A stretch of 64,000 nt of DNA, taken from positions 890,370-954,369 of the forward strand of contig MNCI01002813.1 of the NCBI GenBank assembly GCA_015680685.1. The letters run 5' to 3'. Source of the stretch: Gnetum montanum (lineage: Eukaryota > Streptophyta > Gnetopsida > Gnetales > Gnetaceae). This document shows positions 22,162 through 33,678 of the stretch, one piece after another. Each line of letters starts with the position of its first letter. Position 1 is the stretch's first letter. The notes below the pieces were generated by a model. That model was not told the DNA's origin and did not search any database. It saw only the letters and a program-made list of their open reading frames with translations. The translations under genes were made by a program, and so were the position numbers.

Positions 22162-24971
22162 TTAGATAGGCCTAGGCGATGGAGGCTCTTAAGGCTCTGA
22201 AGGATCTTTGTTGGCTTTAGGAATGTGTGGTAGCTAAGATGGTTGTGGCTATCCTACTATAGTTGGAACCTCCGATGAAAGGTAAAAGGCATAAAGTAAT
22301 GCCTTCATCTTCTCCTCCTTACTTTGAGGATCATTCATAGTCCACGCAGCATCACCAATGTGGGCTGGAATGGGGACATCCCACAGACAAGGAATTATTA
22401 GGAACATCTTCTTTACATTGACAAACCAGGTAGCAAACTATTTACGTTTGATGTCAAACGTCCTTATTTCATTCTAGAGCTCTTGGTATTTGTTCATCCT
22501 CTTGGCCAAGTTCTTGGTAGTTGATCATTGATTTGTGAAACATGCCTTGAGAACATCGAGTTTAGCATTAGTCACTGCAAACTTATGCTTGGTGCCCTTA
22601 TGGTACTTGAACTTAGCCTCATACAACACGTACAAGCTAGCCATTTGTTTCTCAAGCTTTGATTATGGTTGTTTGGTAGTCAACATGGCTAGATTTGCAT
22701 GTACTCCATCATCTCCTTGATCTACAACTCCTTTATGTAGATTTTCACTTTGTTGTAGGCATTTATCCCCTCATTAATGGGTTGCCAAACTTCTCTACCT
22801 TGCTAGAGTTTCTGAAGGGCTTCATTTTCTTTTTCCTTCATCAATTGGATGTGTTTTTCTTCTGCTTCCTTTTGTAGACTGACCTGCTCTCTATAATGAT
22901 CTTTAACTTTCTCAAATTTGAGAACTTCAGATTTCTAAGTGGCTACCTCAATTGTAATTTTCTAGTGAAGGGTGCACACCTTCATGGAGAGATTTTTTTT
23001 CTCTACTACCAATCTCCCCAGTTCTATGTTTGCTCTAGCTAGTTGCTCCTACTATTGATGGATGAAATTAGTTAACTATTACTTGTGTGCATCAACATTC
23101 CATAGAAGATGATTTTCTATGGTCAACTAGAAATTCTCAAGGCCTTGTAAATCTTGTGTTTTATTTCCTTTGCCAAGGATTGGTAGAACACCACGATCTC
23201 CATTGCACCCTCAACCCCTTTGAGCTTGGTGTGAAGCTATTTTATAGCTTCATCTCTTGTTATTGTTGGGTTGAGAAATGTAGAATTGGCAATCTGGGAT
23301 CTTAATTTGGCAACTTTTGTAACTAAGAATTCATTCCACTCCTTGGCTATTTCAAGTTGCACCTCCAATATGATGTTTTTACCACTTGCCTCTAGTAGCT
23401 TCAACTAGATTGTAGTGATGTTTTCTAGAAGGTCAAAGACATCTGGAAGTAGATGCCTAGTTTCCACCAGTTGGTCCAGTAGTTCTTCATGCCATGCTAC
23501 ATTATTCTACCACTTGTAGTTCTTGTAGACATCTACACATCTTTAAGTGTAGTGACATCTAGTGTAGACATTATAGGTGCATTGAGAGTCTCGGTAACAT
23601 GGTTAGTAACCACTTTTGCTGCTGGTATTGCATCACTAGTATAGTTTCCTTCTTTGCCCTCCTCCAAGCTCATCAAGAAGGTCACAACATTCCCAAAGAA
23701 TTTTGGAAGTAATTGTTGTTTTGTGAGAGATACCATGACCTCTCTAGCACTTAGATTCAACCTTATGGGAAGTTGCATTCTTTGGGCTAAGAAAAGGGAT
23801 CCACCCTCACCCATCAAATTGATCGTTCAGGCCACCTCATTAAGGTGACTCATGGCTAATCTATATATAAATGGGTTCCCATCACTCGTGCTTTCTCTTT
23901 GCTCTTATTTACTCAAGAGCCATTCTCTATACTCTTACAACTGTTGCCTAGTTGTAGCAATGTCTGGCACTATTTTCTAAGTGGCAAGTGGTGGTGGTTT
24001 CTCCTCCTTTTTGTGAATTGTAGTTATAGGAATTTTATCCTTCATCATTTTAATCTAGTTGGTAGCTAAACAATTCTGATAGTATTGGTAATGTAATGGA
24101 CTATCCCTCCCCTTCAACAGAGTTTCCAGATGAGGCATGGGAAGGGGAATGTCTTCCTTCCACATTCATTTTCTTTAAATTGCTTCTCCATCTCTAGATA
24201 GATTAGCTATGGAAGGTTGACTAGGAATCTTCCTCTCAGAGTAGTGCATGCTCAAGCAGAGAAGGTAATGATTTTGCTTGGCCTCACTGTGGGATTGAGG
24301 TGAAAGTTTGCAATCTTGTAATGAATCCTCTCTACTAATTTGAGTGCACCGAACTCCTTGCAATTGATGCCATAGCACCATTGCACCCATTCTTTCTTTA
24401 TGCTCAGATTTTCCTACATTGGGATCTTGATAAGATTTGCCCCTGTTTTGGGCAATTTGAGCACTGCAGTAATGACCTACGCTGAGTAGGACACTGAGAT
24501 GTATTTAATCTTTACTGTTTCTCTAGGCTGTCTATTATTCCAAAATAAAAACATCTCTTCCATGTATCACTCCCTAATGGAAGTGATGATTGGCCACATG
24601 GAAGAGGCCTTCAATTGGTCCTACACTTCTCTTGCTGTGTGCTCTAGGAAAAGGTCAAAGTTTAACTCCTAGAGCATCAATTTTTAGACCTCCCTTGATT
24701 TTATTTAATTCAAGTAGGCCTCTATTAAGGTCACCTTGAGGTTTGCTAGTTGTGTAGGTACATCATCTTGATGGGAGTATTCTATTGATGTTGCTACTAG
24801 TTTTGGAATTTGTCTAATGGATTCCACTTCTACCTCCTCCCTAAGAGGACCTATGGCATGGGTTGTGAGTGGTTCTTCTTGGGGCTATTTTTGGCCTCTT
24901 CCCATTCTAGGTCATTTCTCCTTTAGTTGGGACAATCCTACTTCCTATGTTTGCTTTCCTTTTGGTGCCAT
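22162..24971 (-). pseudogene. Extra ORF of G2 downstream of pol (~935 codons), copy 1
   Basis: The function is not recognised. From an ATG at 24971 (MAPKGKQT) three blocks are visible. The N-terminal ~300 residues include ASSMWPIITSIRE, YMEEMFLFWNN and VITAVLKLPKTG, which recall plant transposon-associated mobile-domain proteins. The middle is a long Lys/Glu-rich region predicted by eye as coiled coil (EVLKFEKVKDHYREQ, QLMKEKENEALQ). The C-terminus has WFVNVKKMFLIIPCLWDVP and a Pro-rich tail ending at a TAA (22162-22164). About 25 stops, mostly at Gln positions, and a few frameshifts break it. Extra ORFs in this place are known from Athila env-like and Retand-type elements; whether this is related is open. 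Confidence 0.55.
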
Positions 24972-25414
24972 CTATGGTCACAACACATCCATGGATTAGT
25001 AGATGTAATGTGTAACTTTAAAGTTTTGAGTATCATTTCTTATTAGTTAGTTAGTTACACTTTGGCTAAGGTTGGAAAATGGTAGATTTATTATTTTATT
25101 AATTATTTATTATAATTGTCTTCAGAGCTTGTTGGAAAGTTTTAACTCTTGTAATTTAGTGTGTAATAGTTGATTTTTAAGTTAAACTTTTGTGGGAGTT
25201 AGAAAAAATGGCAAAAATTTGTTTGTGAAAAATGATACATTTGTGGCCCCCACGATGAAGAGCTCACCTCTAATAGTTGCAAGGTTGAAGAATAGAGTGA
25301 TTTGGATAAATGGTTTATGAGTTATGGGCTATGGAAGGTTCCAAGCTCCTAAAAATTGAAAAACCCCTTTGGTGTTTGTGAGAAATGGTAAAAATTTCTA
25401 AGTGGGGTTGTGCC

Positions 25415-25514
25415 TATTTATAATATTTTTGCCTTCCATCAATGGGGCCCCATATACAAGGCCTTGTATATGGGTTAGCTCCGTCGATGGGGCCTCATGT
25501 ATGGGGCCCATCAG
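25415..25514 (-). promoter_or_regulatory. Promoter-like module inside G2: palindrome array plus TATA box, copy 1
   Basis: On the minus strand an array of GC-rich palindromes (25441-25514) is followed 19 bases on by a TATA box (25415-25422, TATTTATA on plus). ATGGGGCCCCAT at 25442-25453 is a perfect palindrome. It overlaps a 22-bp perfect palindrome at 25451-25472 with arms CATATACAAGG and CCTTGTATATG. The layout copies the U3 of the LTRs in this window, but it lies between pol and the extra ORF, about 440 bases upstream of its ATG. It could drive a subgenomic RNA for that ORF, or be a relic of an LTR. Confidence 0.5.
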
Positions 25515-26637
25515 CAAAAATTTTTAAATTATAATATCTCAAAGAATATAAGGAATTTTTTAATGAATTTAGGGTCTATGGAATCCCAAAAAAGCCAATA
25601 ATATGATAAAATCATTGAAGAGAATCTTTGAAAGCACAAAAATTTAAAAATTTGATGGAGAATGTCTTTAATGGAAAAAATAGTTAAAGGAACAAATGGT
25701 CTGATGTGGAAGATGGGTGTATGAAAGATTCTAGTTGCAAAAATGCCTAGGGATAAGGTACTTAACAAATCCAACCAAGGGATATGCAAGTGGATCCTTC
25801 CCATAGTAGGCACATGCCATTTTTTCCCTTGCATAACCTCAACCTAAGGAGTCTATGGGTCCCATAGGCAATTAATGGTTAATGTAGGTTAATGACCAAA
25901 ACTCAAAAGATTCTACCTAAGAATTCAAATACATTAGACCAAGACATGGAATCAAGAACATGAACACTAGTAGTGAGGTGAGTTATGAATAGCATAAATG
26001 GATGATGGAGAAGGTGGAATGGAATTCCAAACTAAGTTCATGAGAAGTCCCTTGTGGAGTATATGTTTAAAATAACTTGAGAAGTTTCATCCTTAATCTA
26101 GACCCAAAACCAACCTCTTTTAGTGAATTTTCGTCATCACTCCAAGACTGATCTACCCCCTCAAGACACAAGAGCACTCCCACAAAATAACCACTCTTCC
26201 ATAAAGAGAAGAAAAGAGAAGTAGGAAGTGAGAGAGGACCTTAGTTAGAGAAGACCTTCAAGCATGGGTACATGTCTTTCTAGTTCCATAATTAGTGCTT
26301 GTGGCCCATTTATTCATCTAAGGGGTGTGCTTTGAATTCCCATCATGTTTCTTTTTTCTTTCTTTTTTTCTTTTTGGCTAGGAACCACACCATGAAAATA
26401 CTTTATTTAACTTCCTATTATTGGAACATGGAATGATAAGAAGTCAATGAAAAACACTCAAGCACCCAAGTAGAACAGTACAAATAGTATTAAGTCCCCT
26501 TGAAGTCACACCCTTTACAAACCTTTGAATCCTTCCTAATTCTAGAACTACCAAGGCCACTNTGAAAATCAAACTCAAACAAAACAAAGTATAATATATA
26601 AGAAAGTACAAAAATATCCAATAAAGATTTAAATGTA
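25515..26637 (-). other. Conserved non-coding region between pol and extra ORF of G2, copy 1
   Basis: No protein frame is kept, yet 26230-26545 aligns with the same-placed region of the different family G3 (43540-43865). Shared stretches include GGGGTGTGCTTTGAATTC / GGGATGTGCTTTGAATTC, GAACCACACCATG and CCCTTGAAGTCACACCCTTT. The N at 26562 replaces about 260 bases that copy 2 retains (54788-55047). Confidence 0.6.
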
Positions 26638-28050
26638 CTAACGATGGTGTAAAATAAAAAATGGTATAAAATCAGGAAAAATTTTGAAAATCAAAAAGTT
26701 ATAAAATAAATAAATTGCAAAATCAAAAATGTGAAAAACAAAAAATATAAAAACTAAGGAGCCATATTGATGATTAGCATGGATGGCCATCTCCCCTATG
26801 ATTATTTTGGAAGGAGGAGATCTGAAAAATTGAATGTGCTTGTCCATTTGTTGAGGTATTCATTGTACTAGCTTGCTTGGGCTCATGGAAAAGCTTTACT
26901 TATTGGATGTTGACCAACTACTTTTTATTTGAACTCTTAGGTTTGTATATGGTCATGGCCCTAGAGGGAAAGGTTTTATCAATTCTGTAAGGTCCCTCTC
27001 ACAATGTTTGGAATTTTGTTTTTTGAGGTACATGTGTGAGATTCCAATATAGAACCTTATCTCTTGGTTGAAATTTCACTTTCTGTATTATTAGGTCATG
27101 TCATTGTTTGTTGAATGCCTTGTGCACTTCATTCAAAAATAGTGCCACTAATTAGTTTTCACCTATCACGTTGAGGTTGATCAGTCTTTCTTTTTGGGCT
27201 AGACTTAGGTCAAGATTTAGTTCATAGGCTGTTGAAAGTTTATGGAGCTCAGGTTAAATCAGAAGTGATGGAAGTTTTTCATACACTAACTCATAGGTAG
27301 AGTAGCCAATAGGGAGTTTCCATGTTGAGTGATAGGCCCATAGGACATCATTGAGTTTTGTACTCCAATCTCTCCTATATTTACTTGATTATTAGCTTGG
27401 GGTGATAGGGTGTTCTTAATTTATGTTTAACCCCTAAGCGTTGCATCAACTTTCTAAAAGTGGCACCTATGAAGTGAGCTCTATTGTCAGAAATTAGTGC
27501 ACATGTTATGATGACGACTACTGCTTCTACTCATTTAGTGTAGTAGTTGACTACTATGATGATGTATGCCTTTTCCATTGGACATGGGTGTGATGGGACC
27601 CATGAAGTCTATGCCCCATATGTCAAAGGGCTCCAATGATTGAATCCATGATTGAGGATCCTCCATTCATGTGGTCATCCCTCCATCTCTTTGACAATGT
27701 TCACAAGATCAGACAAACTAGTGGGCATCTTTGAAGATTGTTGGCCAATAGTATCCTGCCATAAAAATTTTTATGACCATGCATCTTCTAGCATAGTGGC
27801 CTCCACAAGGACCTTCATGATCATCTTGGAGAATGTGTATTTGATCCATGTCAAGGACACACCAATGAACCAGGCCATCAATGCACACCTTGTAAAGGTG
27901 TCCATTGATTTCTATGAGGTACTTTGCTTGATGAAGAGACTATCATTTCTTCCTAAAGTCTAGATCTTGTGGCATCTCTTGAGTGAGAAGGTAAGTGAGG
28001 ATGCCATTGTACCATGTTATTTTAGTGGCACTTGATCATTTGTTGCTCCT
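26638..28050 (-). pseudogene. Integrase and pol C-terminus of G2, copy 1
   Basis: Minus-strand frames show an H2C2-like region near 27700-27960, a core equivalent to DIWGIDFMGP near 27605, a VDYYTK-like part near 27545, and WSTKLNDVLW then WKLPIG-like sequence near 27310-27370. Downstream are VQFQPRDKVLYWN-like and GPYRIDKTFP-like motifs, and a short open tail at 26638-26847. Stops and frameshifts are frequent. Copy 2 retains about 60 bases near 56000-56065 that are absent here. Confidence 0.75.
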
Positions 28051-28089
28051 ATAAAGAGGAGTTCACTTGGAAATTGATTAGAGAGTAGG

Positions 28090-29190
28090 CTCTCCTCTTT
28101 GTTATCCCATCTTAATCAAGAGAAGTGGTCAATGACCACATTCTCAATTTCTTATTGATCTACCATTGTAAGATCTAATTCTTGCAAGATCACGAGCCAC
28201 CATATGATATGGGGGCTCACTATTGGCTTGTTCATCAGGAAGCAGATGGCACTATGGTCTATGTGCACAAACACCTTATAACCAAGCACATAGTTTCTAA
28301 ATTTTTCAAGAGCATACTTCACTACCATTAATTCTTTCTTAGTTGTGGTGTAATTTAACTATGCCTTCACAATGCTTTGGCTCATGTAGTGGATGCAATA
28401 TGGATATTTCTTATTGTTCAACTATGTAAGCACAACTCCCAAGGCATAACTAGATGTGTCCATCATTATGTGAAATGGTCTAGACTACTCTGGTTCCCAT
28501 AGAATTGGAGTTTCTATGAGTTTGTATTTTAGTTGTTGGAATGCATGTTCACATTCCTTGATTCATATGAATGAAGCATATTTCTTCATAAGCTCAACCA
28601 ATAGCTTTGTAATCTTAGAGAAATTCTCTATGAATCGTTGGTAGTAGCCAGTATGTCCAAGAAATGATCGAACATCTTTAACTATCTCTAGTTGGTGTGT
28701 GATTCCTTGGATGATCCTTATCTTTTTAGGATCTATCTAAATTCCTTCTTATGAAATTCTTTGCCCTAGTACTATGCCTTCCTAGACCATCAAATGACTT
28801 TTCTACCAATTGAGCCTAAGGCTTGTTTGAACACATCTTTTTAGAACATGTTTAAGGTAATCCAAGGCTTGCTCAAATGTAGCCCCATAGGTGGAGAGGT
28901 CATCCATAAGACTTCTACCCCACTACCAATCTGTTGTTGGAAAATACTAAGGACCAAGCATTCAAATGTTGTAGGGGCATTGCATAGACTAAATGACATC
29001 TTATAATATGCAAAAGTCCCACAAGGACTTGTCAATGTTATCTTGGCCTGATCTTCTAAGGTAATTTGGATTTGATTATAGCCACTATAACCATCCAATA
29101 AGCTATAATAGTAATGCCTGGAGATAATGTCCAACACTTGTTCCACAAATGGCAATGGAAAATGATCTTTAAAAGTTGCCATGTTTAACA
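28090..29190 (-). pseudogene. RT and RNase H of G2, copy 1
   Basis: The RT opens at 29182 with ATFKDHFPLPF, YYYSLLDGYSGYNQI and MSFSLCNAP. After a one-base frameshift the catalytic box reads LMDDLSTYG, so both aspartates are kept, unlike in G1. RNase H at 28090-28460 includes ALEKF and HIDHSAI-like blocks, better seen in copy 2 at 56678-56890. Stops are mainly at Gln or Trp positions. Confidence 0.85.
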
Positions 29191-29523
29191 GTCTAAAGTT
29201 AATACAAACCTACCACGTGCCACCTTTCTTTGGCATAATTATGAGTGGGCTAACCCACTAACTATCCATGATGAGATAGATGAACCCTACCTTGAGGAGT
29301 TGTTTTATGTCCTCCTTGATGATCTACTTCAATTTGGGGTTCAACTGCCTTTGTAGTTGCCTTCTTGGCTTCATGGTCAGGTTAGTGTAGATATGATGCT
29401 AGCATATCCTTGGATCAATTCCAATTAATTCTGCATATGACTAAGCAAAGGTTGTTGGCCACTTGTTACCCACATTTAATAGCTTTTCTTTTTATTTAGG
29501 AGCAAGTTTGGCATTGATTATGA

Positions 29524-30400
29524 TTAACTTTTCATGATTAAAAATGCATACTCCATGTCAGCTGGTAGAGTTTTGAACTCTAGGGGCTCTTGCTTGAAGT
29601 TATCAATGATTTCCAACTCTTGCCAATATGTATCATCATATTCATAATCAAAGAGTTGGTGATGAACTTGCTCAAATTCATCCATGCCTTCAACATAAGC
29701 ACAGGTTAGGCTCTTAGTTGGTTTCATGCATAATGTGCTACTATCAAAGTTAGTTGTCAGGAATTGGGTGCCATCTTGTTTTGTGGTTGCTATGTGCAAA
29801 AACGTTTGAATATCTATTTTTTGTGCATGCTGATTACATGCTTTGATGAATGTACTCCTAATGAATTAGATTTTCTGCACACAATTGCATGCGTTATTAC
29901 TATATGTGATGCATGGAACACACTTCTTCTCTAGCCTTCCAAATTCATTTTCCTTGGAGATTTCCAAGGAAAGGTCCCATATGCTTATATGTGCATCAAC
30001 CGTGCTTAACCATGCCCTACCCATAATGATGGGGAGGTCACCTTTGTAGTTTTCAACCTTGATCACCAAAAAATTGGCAGGGTAGGACCACCCATAAACT
30101 ATGGTTACAATGGCCTCCACTAACCCTAAAGGGATAGTGGTTGACTAGTTTGCCAATTCTAAATGGATGTTGCTTTTCTTGAGAGGTGGTAGATTCTAGG
30201 CTTTGTGGATGTCATGGGAGATGAGATTGACATTAGAACATGAGTTAATAAGAGCCTTGCATGGCTCATGTTTAGCAATATGCAAGAAAATAAGAGGACT
30301 CCCTAGGTTAGATCTCTTTATGGGAAGGTTACTAGCCTTGATCCAATCAGAAATAGCATGAGTGAGCATCATAATATAGATCTGAGATGGCATTTGGTTT
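29524..30400 (-). pseudogene. Protease region and pol linker of G2, copy 1
   Basis: The active-site block reads LINSCSNVNLIS, so the D-S-G triad is lost. Downstream are GWSYPANFLVI, MGRAWLSTVDAHI and an acidic linker (YEYDDTYWQELEI). The wording matches G1 and G3. Upstream, 30400-30635 is a Pro/Ser-rich linker and then homology ends. Confidence 0.8.
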
Positions 30401-30635
30401 AAAGGGCTTTCAAATGTGTTTGATGCAGAGGATGAGGATGTTGAAGATGTAGGGTAACCAACCGCATTAGGTTGTGAGGATTTGGGAGGACTATTGGGTT
30501 GGAAAAATGGTCATTTCCTTAATTGATTGTCCAAACCACTTGGATAGGAGGATATATGTAAATTCACAATCCTTGTAGCATTTTGTTACTATAGCTATGA
30601 GGGAATTTCACCTTGCATGGATGAAGTAGGAGGTA

Positions 30636-31250
30636 ATTAAGTAAACTTATTTGATGAAAATTTAGTGGAAGACTTGGATGGTAGTAAACTACATTGATTG
30701 ATGCTACCTATAAAGCATAATTAAAACAAGAGTTTCATATTTATTTCCTAATTTTTAACTTATTAAGATGGGATAGATAGTCATCATCTCTAGATATGCT
30801 TCTTCTTATGGTATCACAATTGTTGATAGAAATAGGTATTAAGCAATTGATGCATTAATTGCTAGAATTATGAAAGGAGAAAAATCACTTTTTCAACTTG
30901 TCAATGCTATTAAGTCTTGTAATCCTATATCATTATGATGAATTGAATACTTGATTGTTAATATAAAGTCTAAACCTTATTCCTATGGCAATATAATTAT
31001 ATGACAACACAACTAATATAAAACTAAAACTGAAATTTTATTACGTTTGTAGACCCTCTAAATTTATTGGATAGTTGAAATAGACATACCGTGAGTTTTG
31101 AAAACATCATTAAGAAAATTACCAAGTATCGTTGGCAACATCTGGAATGAAACAACCAAATTTGCAACTATAATATTCCATCCATGTAAATGATTGTAGG
31201 CCTAGAAGATGATGTAGAAGTATCCTTTGCCAATGTTGTAGGGACACCTC
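30636..31250. other. AT-rich DNA upstream of the G2 truncation, copy 1
   Basis: About 600 bases shared with copy 2 (59189-59800). No gene or repeat family is recognised. It separates truncated G2 from the LTR-like block. Confidence 0.5.
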
Positions 31251-31259
31251 TTCCGATCC

Positions 31260-32180
31260 CCTTATTCTACCCTACATGCTACATGTCTTTTTGAGTTGAT
31301 TTTGTTGGGGATGATTCTTGGATGTTTTGGCATGTTTCAGGGTGTTTTGGGCTCACTTTGATAAGTTTAGGGGGTTCTAGGGTCTATAGGGACTTATTTG
31401 GAGGCATCTTGAGGCTCCTAGCATGAAAACAAGCATTTTTAATGTTTGGAACCTTCAAAAAGATACATCTCCCTTGAAGTGTAGACGTCCCAAGTCCAAA
31501 TGAGACGTCTACCAAAAATAGTAGATGTCTCTCCCAAGAGCAGGTTTTTCATAGGAGACATCTACATGAAAAACCTATAAATGCCCAAATACATGGGGAA
31601 ACTTCCAAAAATGCCCATTCCAGTTCAAGAAACAACCAAAGCAAGATGAAAATAACTAGGGAGAAGGTGAGAAAACCTGGAAAACATCTAAAGAACCTCA
31701 ACTTGAGTTGAGGAAAGGTTTCTAGGGTTTTATCTCTGGTTGCTTATAAATATTAATGTAATTCACCATTGTTGAGGCAAGAAGGAGCATACCTTGACCA
31801 TAAGCAAGAAAGAAAACTTGTGAGAGTTGAGGAAGGAAAGATTGTGCAAAGAAGTTGAGTGAGAGGTAAGGAAGAGCTCTTGAGAGATTAGGAGAATCTC
31901 TTATAAGTTTTCTGTCTTGAGCTTGGGCTCCATTGTGAACAACTAAGGATTGAGAGGGGACAAGTGTGGCCTCTAAGATCCTCGGGAGAGTTGTGAGTTG
32001 AGCTTAGCTCCTCATTTTTGTTGTATTTTATATGTATTTTGAGAATTATCTTAATAAGAAAATTTTTATCCATTTTATTGTGATGTTCTTATTTTCTAAG
32101 CTAGATCTGCTTGGAAGTTGTCGATTGGGTCCTATTAGGGTCTATCAAGGTGCACTACCCCTACACCATACCTAGAGTAA
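31260..32180 (+). repeat. LTR-like block with hairpin array, TATA and leader, copy 1
   Basis: On the plus strand two inverted-repeat pairs precede a TATA box (TATAAAT, 31576-31582). The first pair is GTAGACGTC (31481-31489) and GACGTCTAC (31504-31512). The second is GTAGATGTCTC (31521-31531) and GAGACATCTAC (31555-31565). Downstream are purine-rich leader sequence, an AATAAG-like signal near 32052 and T-rich sequence. This is how a solo LTR or isolated LTR fragment would look, but exact ends were not found. In copy 2 (59820-60740) the TATA box is lost while the pairs remain. Confidence 0.4.
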
Positions 32181-32269
32181 GAATTGCATAAAATTCAAAC
32201 CATTGTCCTACACTTGCAACGATATAATGTGTAGTCTTACAAAGGCACTCATTCCTCCATCTCAAACTT

Positions 32270-33080
32270 ATGATCCCTACTCAAAGTCACAATCTTGTGC
32301 TTTCTACTTGAAGTCATAGTCATAATCTTGTACTCCCTACTCAAAGTCACAATCACAATCTTGTGCTTCTCACTCGTAGTCACAATCATAATCCTATGTT
32401 CATTTTAAAACCTCTTATGATAGAATTGATCATATTGTCCATCAATTTCTTTGGTTTGCTAAGCAACATAGAAAAAATACTTCTAGAATTGTTTGAGATA
32501 TTTACATTAGTAGCAAGAAAGATGGAGGACTTTATCTAGTTAATTATTATAATCAAGGTGTTTCTCTTGTAGCAAATTGGGTTGCAAAGTTCATTGGTGA
32601 AGATGATGTTTGGATGCTCCTTTTAAGAAACAAACTTAGGCAAGGAAAACCTAAAAATGATTATAGTTGGTTTTTTAATAATTTGCTTTCAATCACAATC
32701 ATAATCCTATGCTCCTTACTCAAAGTCATAGTCACAATCCTAAGCTCATTCTAAAACTTCTTAAGATAGAATCAATCATATTATCCACCAATTTCTTTGG
32801 TTGCTAAGCAACATAGAAAAAACTATTCTAGAATTCTTTGGGATATTTACATTAAGAGTAAGAAAGATAAAGGACTTTGCCTTATCAATTATTATAATCA
32901 AGATGTTTCTCTAGTAGTAAATTGGATTGTGAAGTGCATTGATGAAGATGGTGTTTGGATGCTCCTTTTAAGAAACAAACTTAGGCAAAGAAAAACTAAA
33001 AATGATTATAGTTGGTTTTTAAATAATTTTCTTCTCTCTTTTTTTCTTGGCAATATTTATTCTTTGTTCACCAATTCTTA
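32270..33080 (+). repeat. Tandem ~310-bp duplication carrying LINE RT C-terminal fragment
   Basis: Two units (about 32383-32690 and 32692-33040) each run from a CACAATCATAATCCTATG stretch into a coding relic reading RILWDIYIKSKKDKGLCL and VVNWIVKCIDEDGVWMLLLR. The GG-L and W-V-K pattern fits the C-terminal region of plant LINE RT proteins (usually KKxGGLG...LxxKW). The second unit is open at 32797-33081. Before them a short repeat of ACTCAAAGTCACAATC occurs several times. Copy 2 keeps only the first unit, cut by G4. Confidence 0.5.
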
Positions 33081-33228
33081 AGCAAATTTGGAAGACATGA
33101 TGTAAACTTAGTAGGTATTGAAATTACAATCATATTACAGTTTCAGATGATATGCCTAGGCAAATTAGCCTATAGTGGATTGCTTTTAATGAAAGAGTTT
33201 AGGCTTCTAAATTTTCTAATATACAATG

Positions 33229-33310
33229 AGGTGCTAGCATAATGGTTAGACTTTTGATTTGGAGTTTCTAAGTTATGGGTTCAATTCTAGTAGGCAATGC
33301 TAAGTTATAA
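33229..33310 (+). repeat. tRNA-derived SINE head
   Basis: A-box-like TAGCATAATGG at about 33236 and B-box-like GGGTTCAATTC at about 33280 are spaced as in a tRNA gene, with TGATTTGGAGT where the anticodon arm would be. The acceptor stem does not pair, so it is a SINE or tRNA pseudogene and not a tRNA gene. 33311-33678 shows nothing else. Confidence 0.5.
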
Positions 33311-33678
33311 AGTTCTACCTAGACTATATATATGTTGGGATTGTAGATAAATATAATATTTTAGGATGCCATAGAATGAAAAATTACATTGTATTTATAA
33401 CCTTATTTAAAAAGGATAAGAGATTGATATGAACTAAATGTTCTTTCTTATTAACTATTGACTCATTAATCTTTTAATCCTTAATGCAAATGACACCTAA
33501 GAGATTCAAAGACCACGGCAGAAGAAATGATAATGAACTTGATATTCCAATGCATGCAAAGGTTGGCATATAACTCTATTGGGGTTGACATAAATGTATC
33601 GACACAATACTGTTTTGGCTTATAAATATATACATTGGGATAAGAAAAATTAATTAGTTTTAGTGAACGATAGTCAAT

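Larger units (their letters stand above)
20977..30635 (-). mobile_element. G2: 5'-truncated Athila/Tat-type gypsy element with extra ORF, copy 1
   Basis: On the minus strand the order is protease, RT, RNase H, integrase, conserved non-coding region, promoter-like module, extra ORF, polypurine-like ATGGGGGTA, and 3' LTR. Gag and the 5' LTR are missing: homology ends near 30635 in the gag-protease linker. Copy 2 stops at the equivalent base (59188), so the truncation predates the duplication. All frames are broken. Confidence 0.85.

Noticed and set aside
24817-24999. Plus-strand ORF in the G2 3' region
   Set aside because: It is antisense to the N-terminus of the extra ORF and not kept open in copy 2.
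33229-33310. Functional tRNA gene
   Set aside because: A and B boxes are recognisable but the acceptor and anticodon stems do not pair.
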